From positions 5,060 through 15,903 of the forward strand of contig CALMAP010000157.1 of assembly GCA_937859825.1 (NCBI GenBank): a stretch of 10,844 nucleotides of DNA. Direction: 5' to 3'. The position numbers and the translations under genes were made by a program. Each line of letters begins with the position of its first letter. Position 1 is the stretch's first letter. Positions 6,288 to 10,844 of the stretch are shown in pieces. Origin of the DNA: an uncultured Terriglobus sp. (GTDB taxonomy: Bacteria; Acidobacteriota; Terriglobia; Terriglobales; Acidobacteriaceae). The notes under the pieces were generated by a model that was given only the letters and a program-made list of their open reading frames with translations, searched no databases and was not told where the DNA came from.

Positions 6288-9200
6288 TTAGAACTCGACG
6301 TGCAGGCCGTACTGGAACTGGCGCTGCGCGTTGCCGTTCACACCGGTCGAGCGGCCAAAGTTCACACCGCGCGTCTGGTTCGTTACAACGTTGTTGGAGG
6401 GTGCGCAAGGAGCGTAGCCGAGACCGCCGCCCTGTGCCGCGGTCAGCTGCACGTTGCGGGGGCCGCAGTTTACGCTGGCAACTGCAGTGAAGTTGCCCTG
6501 GTCGGCGCGGAAGTTGGCGTGGTTGAGCAGATCGAAAGCGTCAAAGCGGAACTGCACATTGAAGCGTTCGTGGACCCGCCAGTTCTTGTCGAGGGAGAGG
6601 TCTGTATTCACCAGCCTCGGTCCGTGGCATGCGCCACGGGGTGCCATGGTTGGCTCATACGTTCCCAGGTGGTAGCCGATCAGGGTAAACGCGCTTGCGT
6701 TGATGACCTGGTCGCCCGAGGTGTTGCCGCTGTTGCAGCCCTGGTTCTGAGCAAGCAGCGGACGCTGGTTGCTAACAAGACCGCTCTGGAACAGGCTGTT
6801 TAGTGAGCCGGCTGCGGTCGTCACAAGCCGTCCGTTCACAATGGAGTTGGTGGTGCCGTTGACGAGCGCTGTGTTTTCTCCCACACCGTTCTGGTAAATG
6901 CTGAAGGAGTTGCCAGATGCCGCCGTGGTGATGCCGGTCAGTTCCCATCCGCCCAGTGTTTGCTGCGTCAGGTTGTTGTGGCCCTGCAGCTTCGGCAGCA
7001 GGTACGTCGCGTTCGCAACAAAGAAGTTGGGACGGTTCGTAGCTGCATTGCCGCGGTCCAGACCCGGGTTACGGTAGTAGGTAAAGCTCTGCGAGCCCGT
7101 GCCACCGCTGGAATCGTCGGTCTGAACGTCCGCGATGCCGTGTGCCCAGGTATAGGCTGCCTGGAAGCGGAGACCGCCAACCTGCGTACGGAAGAGGGTC
7201 TGCAGCGAGTTGTAGTTGGAGTCGCCATTACGCGACCAGTAGGTGAGTGAACCGAAGTTGCTGTAGGGTCGCAGAGCCTGCTGTGCGCCACCCGTAGTGA
7301 ACGTCGAAAGTAGCCAGTTCTGAGGATTGATGGTGTTGATGTCGTAGCTGGAGGTGAGGTGCTTGCCGCGGTTCCCCACGTACCCAACCTGGACTGTGGT
7401 GTTTTTGGCAAGACTCTGCTCTACCGCTACGTTGTACTGCCAGGACGATGGAATCGTGTTCGAGGGGTCCATACCGCCGGAAGGCGAAGCCGAGCCGCCA
7501 GAGAGCGACGCGGGCGTTGCACCGCTGAGGGCACGTGAGTAGTTGTTGGTCGTGACGGCAAACGGTGCGTTGGCCACCAGGGTGTAACGTGATACGCGCT
7601 CACGCTGGTAGAACTCGCCACCACCGACACGAATTGCAGTCTGACCATTGCCGAAGACATCCCAGGCGATGCCCAAGCGCGGAGCAATCAAGTGATTGTT
7701 CTGGTTGAGCAAATACTTGTTTGGTCCGGCAACTCCAGCACTGAATGCGGTGCCAAATGTTCGATTTGCATCGGTACAAGGCGTCTTGCCCGGTACTGTC
7801 CATAGACCGTTGCAGGCGTCAGACGCGGGTTTGCTCGCGTCGTACAACTGCGGTTGGAAACTGGTTTCAAGACCGTTTGGCTGGTAGGGAGAACGGAGAA
7901 AGGACCAACGCGCACCGTAACTCAGGGTAATGCGGGGCGTGATCTTCCACGTGTCCGCACCGTAGAACTCATAATCGCGCCAGCGAAGCTGAGCACGAAT
8001 GTTCGTGGATGTTTCCGCGAGGAAGAACGGGTTGTTGGGAATCAGCACATTGGCGAGGTTGTTGCTGGTTGCTCGACCGCCATTGTTGGTGTCAACGTTG
8101 TAATCGGCAGTGGAGAACGTGGGATGTTCCGAGGCCGAAGTGCTGGTGTCTTCATCCTTGGAGTCGAAGCCGATGAAAGCACCGAACTTGAGTTGGTGTG
8201 TTCCAGCAACCTTCGAGACGTCATCGCGGAAGTTATACAGGTCCAGCGAGTTGTTCCACGGAGCGATCGTCCAGATGTTCTGGTTGCTGCCGTAGTTACC
8301 CAGACCACCCCAGATGGTCGGGATGCTGCCAGTCTTGTTGTTCTTCAGTGAGGTCGGATAAAGCGTCGGAATGGCCGAGTTCAACTGCGAGATCAGCCCC
8401 GGGTTGGTTCCACCCTGGGTGAGATTGATGCGGTTGTTGGAGTAGGAGAACTCCGCATCGTTGACGAGCGTGTTTGAAATGGTGCTGGTCCAGCGACCGA
8501 TTGCCATCTTTGCAGGCTGCGCCCAGTTGGAGTTGATCGCGGGAAAATCCGAATCGCCCCAATACTGATTTCCGTTATAGGAAGGGTCGCTCCATGTGTC
8601 CTGCGTGTAGCGTCCCATGATGGTGTTGCGCGGCGTGATGTTGTAGTCCGCGCGCACGTTTTCCTGCCGGTACCGAACGAAGGTAGGCAGCGAAACGGAC
8701 CAGTTGTTCGCGTTTGCCGAGAGCGGCTTGTTTGGGGTGGGATAGTACTGCGCCAGCAGCGCGCCGGCTTTGTCTACCGTGGTAAGCGTATGGGTGCCGT
8801 TTGCGAAGGTAGGCTGGGCTTCGTCACAACCGGCTGATGGCGCACCGCCAGAGGTCGTGCCGTAGACAGTGGAGAAGTCACCCGCCGCCTGGGCCGCGGT
8901 CGCCACGCAGGCGCTCTTGGTGAAGCCGCTGATGGTGTGGTTCCACTCCTGGTTGAAGAAGAAGAACAGCTTGTCCTTCAGGATTGGTCCACCAATGGAG
9001 TAGCCCCAGTCGTTGCGGCGCAGCTTGTCTTTACCGTCGTTGGTCTGGCCTTGCCCTGCATTGCGGCGAGAGAAGTAGGTGTAAGACGCCAAAGCATCGT
9101 TACGGCCCTGGTAAAACGCCGAACCGTGGAAGGTGTTGGTGCCGCTGCGTGTCGCGATCGAGATGACCGCGCCAGACGCCTGGCCGTACTCCGGACCGTA

Positions 9201-9884
9201 GCTGTTGGTCAGCATCTTAAATTCCGCGATCGAGTCGATGCTGGGATAGATGAGGATGGTGCGGTTGGAACCGACGTCGTTGTTGTTGGCGCCGTCGATC
9301 AAATAAAGGTTGTTGGTCGTGGGATTGCCGTTGACCGAAAAATCGACACCGGCCTGCAGCCCCTTATTCTTGCTGTCGAAATTGTTCGCGGGCGAGATGC
9401 CGGGCGCAAGCTGTGTGAGCTGCACAAAGCTGCGGCCATTCAGCGGCAGTTCCTTCACCTGGGTGCCATCGACGATAGAACCCACGGAAGCGTCCTGCGT
9501 CTGTACCTGGACCTGGTCCGAGGTTACGGTTACAGATTCGTTGACATCGCCGGTGGTCAGGTGCGCATCGTTGCGGGTCACGGTGTCAACGTTGACGGTG
9601 ACCTTTTGCGTAACCTGTTTGCGGAAGCCAGAGGACTCGACGTCGACCTCATAGACGCCAATCTGCACGTCGGTAAAGGTGTACTCGCCCTTACTGTTGG
9701 CGTGCACGGTACGGTTCAGGCCGGTGGCTTTGTTCAATAGGGTGATAGTTGCGTTCGGTACGGCGGCACCGGAAGGGTCGGTGACCTGACCGGTGATGGT
9801 TCCACTTGTCTTCTGCGCCACGACGGGCACAGCAAGCACAGCGGAGAGACCCAGCGTGAGCAACAATCTGGTGTGCTGTTTCAT
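6288..9884 (-). CDS. Oar-like TonB-dependent outer-membrane receptor with carboxypeptidase-regulatory-like N-terminus, 1198 aa
   Basis: Large outer-membrane beta-barrel receptor of the Oar family, abundant in Acidobacteria. The signal peptide is about residues 1-23 (MKQHTRLLLTLGLSAVLAVPVVA). A carboxypeptidase-regulatory-like beta-sandwich follows at about 27-110 (GTITGQVTDPSGAAVPNATI). The plug domain is about 120-255, with KELPLNGRSF (144-153) and YLIDGANNND (194-203). The barrel runs from about 255 to the end, closing with the outer-membrane-type aromatic C-terminus HVEF. Near the C-terminus FRFDAFDLLNHANF is characteristic of the family. Such receptors import or bind polymers, peptides or metal complexes using TonB energy; the ligand cannot be inferred. 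The start at 9884 sits directly before the signal peptide, with GGAGG only 3 bases upstream. In-frame ATGs at 9926 and 10019 would put 14 or 45 residues in front of the signal peptide, and the latter lies inside the promoter spacer. A CRTAC1-like gene lies upstream and a TPR gene downstream on the same strand. Confidence 0.93.
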   Translation of the reverse strand: MKQHTRLLLTLGLSAVLAVPVVAQKTSGTITGQVTDPSGAAVPNATITLLNKATGLNRTVHANSKGEYTFTDVQIGVYEVDVESSGFRKQVTQKVTVNVDTVTRNDAHLTTGDVNESVTVTSDQVQVQTQDASVGSIVDGTQVKELPLNGRSFVQLTQLAPGISPANNFDSKNKGLQAGVDFSVNGNPTTNNLYLIDGANNNDVGSNRTILIYPSIDSIAEFKMLTNSYGPEYGQASGAVISIATRSGTNTFHGSAFYQGRNDALASYTYFSRRNAGQGQTNDGKDKLRRNDWGYSIGGPILKDKLFFFFNQEWNHTISGFTKSACVATAAQAAGDFSTVYGTTSGGAPSAGCDEAQPTFANGTHTLTTVDKAGALLAQYYPTPNKPLSANANNWSVSLPTFVRYRQENVRADYNITPRNTIMGRYTQDTWSDPSYNGNQYWGDSDFPAINSNWAQPAKMAIGRWTSTISNTLVNDAEFSYSNNRINLTQGGTNPGLISQLNSAIPTLYPTSLKNNKTGSIPTIWGGLGNYGSNQNIWTIAPWNNSLDLYNFRDDVSKVAGTHQLKFGAFIGFDSKDEDTSTSASEHPTFSTADYNVDTNNGGRATSNNLANVLIPNNPFFLAETSTNIRAQLRWRDYEFYGADTWKITPRITLSYGARWSFLRSPYQPNGLETSFQPQLYDASKPASDACNGLWTVPGKTPCTDANRTFGTAFSAGVAGPNKYLLNQNNHLIAPRLGIAWDVFGNGQTAIRVGGGEFYQRERVSRYTLVANAPFAVTTNNYSRALSGATPASLSGGSASPSGGMDPSNTIPSSWQYNVAVEQSLAKNTTVQVGYVGNRGKHLTSSYDINTINPQNWLLSTFTTGGAQQALRPYSNFGSLTYWSRNGDSNYNSLQTLFRTQVGGLRFQAAYTWAHGIADVQTDDSSGGTGSQSFTYYRNPGLDRGNAATNRPNFFVANATYLLPKLQGHNNLTQQTLGGWELTGITTAASGNSFSIYQNGVGENTALVNGTTNSIVNGRLVTTAAGSLNSLFQSGLVSNQRPLLAQNQGCNSGNTSGDQVINASAFTLIGYHLGTYEPTMAPRGACHGPRLVNTDLSLDKNWRVHERFNVQFRFDAFDLLNHANFRADQGNFTAVASVNCGPRNVQLTAAQGGGLGYAPCAPSNNVVTNQTRGVNFGRSTGVNGNAQRQFQYGLHVEF

Positions 9885-9887
9885 TTG

Positions 9888-9892
9888 CCTCC
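9888..9892 (-). promoter_or_regulatory. Ribosome binding site of the Oar-like receptor
   Basis: GGAGG on the minus strand is followed by only CAA before the ATG at 9884. The match is strong but the spacing (3 bases) is shorter than usual. It supports the start at the signal peptide, possibly with reduced initiation. Confidence 0.55.
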
Positions 9893-9916
9893 AAGTAATA
9901 CGAAGAAAGTCAGACG

Positions 9917-9937
9917 TCTCCGGCATGTAGCCGAAGA
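9917..9937 (-). promoter_or_regulatory. Hairpin in the 5' leader of the receptor gene
   Basis: On the minus strand, TCTTCGGC (9937-9930) pairs with GCCGGAGA (9924-9917) around the loop TACAT. This gives an 8-bp stem with one G-U pair. The stem encloses an in-frame ATG (9926-9924). A purine tract GGAGGAGGAAGG lies just upstream at 9956-9945, 18 bases from that ATG and therefore too far to serve it normally. The hairpin lies between the tract and the real start at 9884. A role in translation or mRNA stability is inference. Confidence 0.35.
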
Positions 9938-9996
9938 TCGCGGACCTTCCTCCTCCAAAGGATTGAACAAAGGGCCAATCTTTAGGAGCGCTCACC

Positions 9997-10026
9997 ATAA
10001 AACGACTTGCGGAATACATTTGTCAA
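9997..10026 (-). promoter_or_regulatory. Sigma70-type promoter of the Oar-like receptor gene
   Basis: The minus strand shows a perfect -35 TTGACA (10026-10021), an 18-base spacer, and TTTTAT (10002-9997, 4/6 to TATAAT). The start point would fall near 9990, giving a leader of about 106 bases. The -35 is embedded in the inverted repeat TTGTC-AA-GACAA (plus strand 10020-10031). An 8-base palindrome GAGCGCTC (9986-9993) covers the expected start point. Both could be operators. The site lies 117 bases after the stop of the CRTAC1-like gene, so the receptor has its own transcription unit. Confidence 0.6.
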
Positions 10027-10143
10027 GACAAGTTGTGGAAACGTGGCAAGTAACCGCTTTCGCGGCAAACCCCAGAAGACGAGCGTTTGTCTGAATGAGG
10101 AGCTGCTATGTTTTGCAACAGACACTTCAGGGGCAAAAGGCAG

Positions 10144-10844
10144 TTAGTGGTGCGGGCGGATCGCGTCCGGCGTGGTGCTTCCTACGCCTTCAAGCACACT
10201 GTAGAAACGGTCGGCAGCCAGGTTGCGCAGGGTGTCCACACGACCAGAGGGCCAGCGCACCTCGACCGAGTCAACAGTGGTTGCGGCCGCCAGCCCGAAA
10301 TGCACCCGAAGGTCGCTTTGGGAAAGATAGCTGCCGCCGCTGCGCACTTCGTCGGTCTGGATCATGCCGCCTGCGTGAATGGTCACGCGGGTGCCCAGCG
10401 CGAGGCGGTTGCTCTTTGTGCCGGCTAGCTCAAAACCGATCCAGTGATTGCCGCGAACGCCTCCATTGCGTAGCAGCAGTGGTGCGCCGTCAAGATTTTC
10501 CACGATGAGGTCAACATTTCCGTTGTTCTCGAAGTCTGCGGCGGCAAGACCTCGGCCCACGCGCGGCTCCGCAAGCGCAGGACCACCCTGCCTGCTCGCG
10601 TCGCAGAAGGTGCCGTTCTTCTGGTTCAAAAAGAAGTTGTCCGGCTCCGCATAGCGCGCGCCCGAGGGCAGCGTGTCCACCTGCGGGTAGACGTGCCCGT
10701 TGACTGAAAGCAGGTCGAGCCAGCCATCGTTATTCAGGTCGCTGAAGACCACGCCCCATTTCACATAGGGCAGCGACGGCAGCGCCACACCCGCGTCGTA
10801 AGAAACGTCTTGAAACTCGCCCTTGCCGAGATTTTTGTAGAGGG
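10144..10844 (-). CDS. CRTAC1-like FG-GAP/ASPIC-UnbV protein, C-terminal 232 aa (partial, 5' end outside window)
   Basis: The frame is open through the right edge (first complete codon 10842-10840) and ends in TAA at 10146-10144. The visible fragment opens with LYKNLGKGEFQDVSYDAGVA, a FG-GAP/VCBS blade of a beta-propeller. Two Ca-binding-type loops follow: DLNNDGWLD (35-43) and DFENNGNVD (103-111). The ASPIC/UnbV domain is at about 148-217 (LGTRVTIHAGG, RSGGSYLSQSDLRVHFGL, VEVRWPSGRVDTL). The family is secreted or surface-exposed and assumed to bind calcium and partners; no enzyme activity is established. A GTG at 10788 is an internal Val, since the propeller frame continues upstream of it. 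In Acidobacteria such genes often sit with TPR and Oar-like receptor genes, as here (recalled, not searched). No clear terminator follows it. Confidence 0.92.
   Translation of the reverse strand, partial: LYKNLGKGEFQDVSYDAGVALPSLPYVKWGVVFSDLNNDGWLDLLSVNGHVYPQVDTLPSGARYAEPDNFFLNQKNGTFCDASRQGGPALAEPRVGRGLAAADFENNGNVDLIVENLDGAPLLLRNGGVRGNHWIGFELAGTKSNRLALGTRVTIHAGGMIQTDEVRSGGSYLSQSDLRVHFGLAAATTVDSVEVRWPSGRVDTLRNLAADRFYSVLEGVGSTTPDAIRPHH

Noticed and set aside
5907..6803. 298-codon plus-strand open frame spanning the TPR and receptor gene ends
   Set aside because: Runs through the terminator hairpin and antisense to two confirmed genes; composition is not protein-like.
8937..9740. 267-codon plus-strand open frame opposite the receptor N-terminus
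   Set aside because: Val/Arg/Gly/Asp-rich antisense shadow of the plug and carboxypeptidase-like domains.
9885..10019. Longer starts of the receptor at 9926 or 10019
   Set aside because: The 10019 ATG lies between the -35 and -10 elements and would not be transcribed from that promoter; both add residues in front of a well-formed signal peptide.
10054..10065. Short hairpin CCGC-TTTC-GCGG after the CRTAC1-like gene, considered as a terminator
   Set aside because: Only a 4-bp stem (plus a wobble pair) with no following U-tract on the minus strand, and about 80 bases past the stop.
10144..10788. A complete 214-residue gene starting at GTG 10788
   Set aside because: The frame continues upstream to the window edge with matching propeller sequence, so the GTG is an internal Val.

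Overview
The window looks like a chromosomal piece of a moderately high-GC soil bacterium, most likely an acidobacterium of the Terriglobus/Edaphobacter/Granulicella type. This rests on a very large Oar-like TonB-dependent receptor (carboxypeptidase-regulatory-like N-terminus, about 1200 residues) next to a TPR protein and a CRTAC1-like ASPIC/UnbV protein. That combination is, from memory, typical of Acidobacteria; no database search was possible. I see no RNA gene, insertion sequence, phage gene or CRISPR array.

Left edge (1-139): the last 20 codons of a plus-strand gene with a Lys/Ala-rich tail, then a perfect 17-bp stem hairpin that can terminate transcription from both sides, because the next gene converges on it.

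Left block (140-3685, minus strand): a compact three-gene operon read from high to low coordinates. It encodes a short-chain dehydrogenase (TTG start), a dehydroquinate-synthase-like sugar phosphate cyclase, and an acetolactate-synthase-like thiamine diphosphate enzyme. The reading frames overlap by 17 and 4 bases, so the proteins are probably made together. The cyclase has the metal and NAD motifs of the family but differs from housekeeping AroB near the second metal histidine. I infer a small pathway: cyclise a sugar phosphate, adjust a ketone/alcohol with the SDR, then form or break a C-C bond with the ThDP enzyme. Substrate and product are unknown. This is the best candidate for an undescribed system here.

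Right block (3818-10844, minus strand): in transcription order, the C-terminal part of a CRTAC1/ASPIC-UnbV secreted protein (runs off the right edge), the Oar-like outer-membrane receptor with its own promoter-like sequence and a structured leader, a strong UUCG-loop terminator, and a 790-residue exported TPR protein. These are envelope proteins by signal peptide or family. They probably act together in outer-membrane uptake or surface assembly, but the ligand cannot be read from sequence.

The start of each of the four largest genes was placed well inside a longer open frame, using signal peptides, family N-termini, overlaps or flanking regulatory elements.
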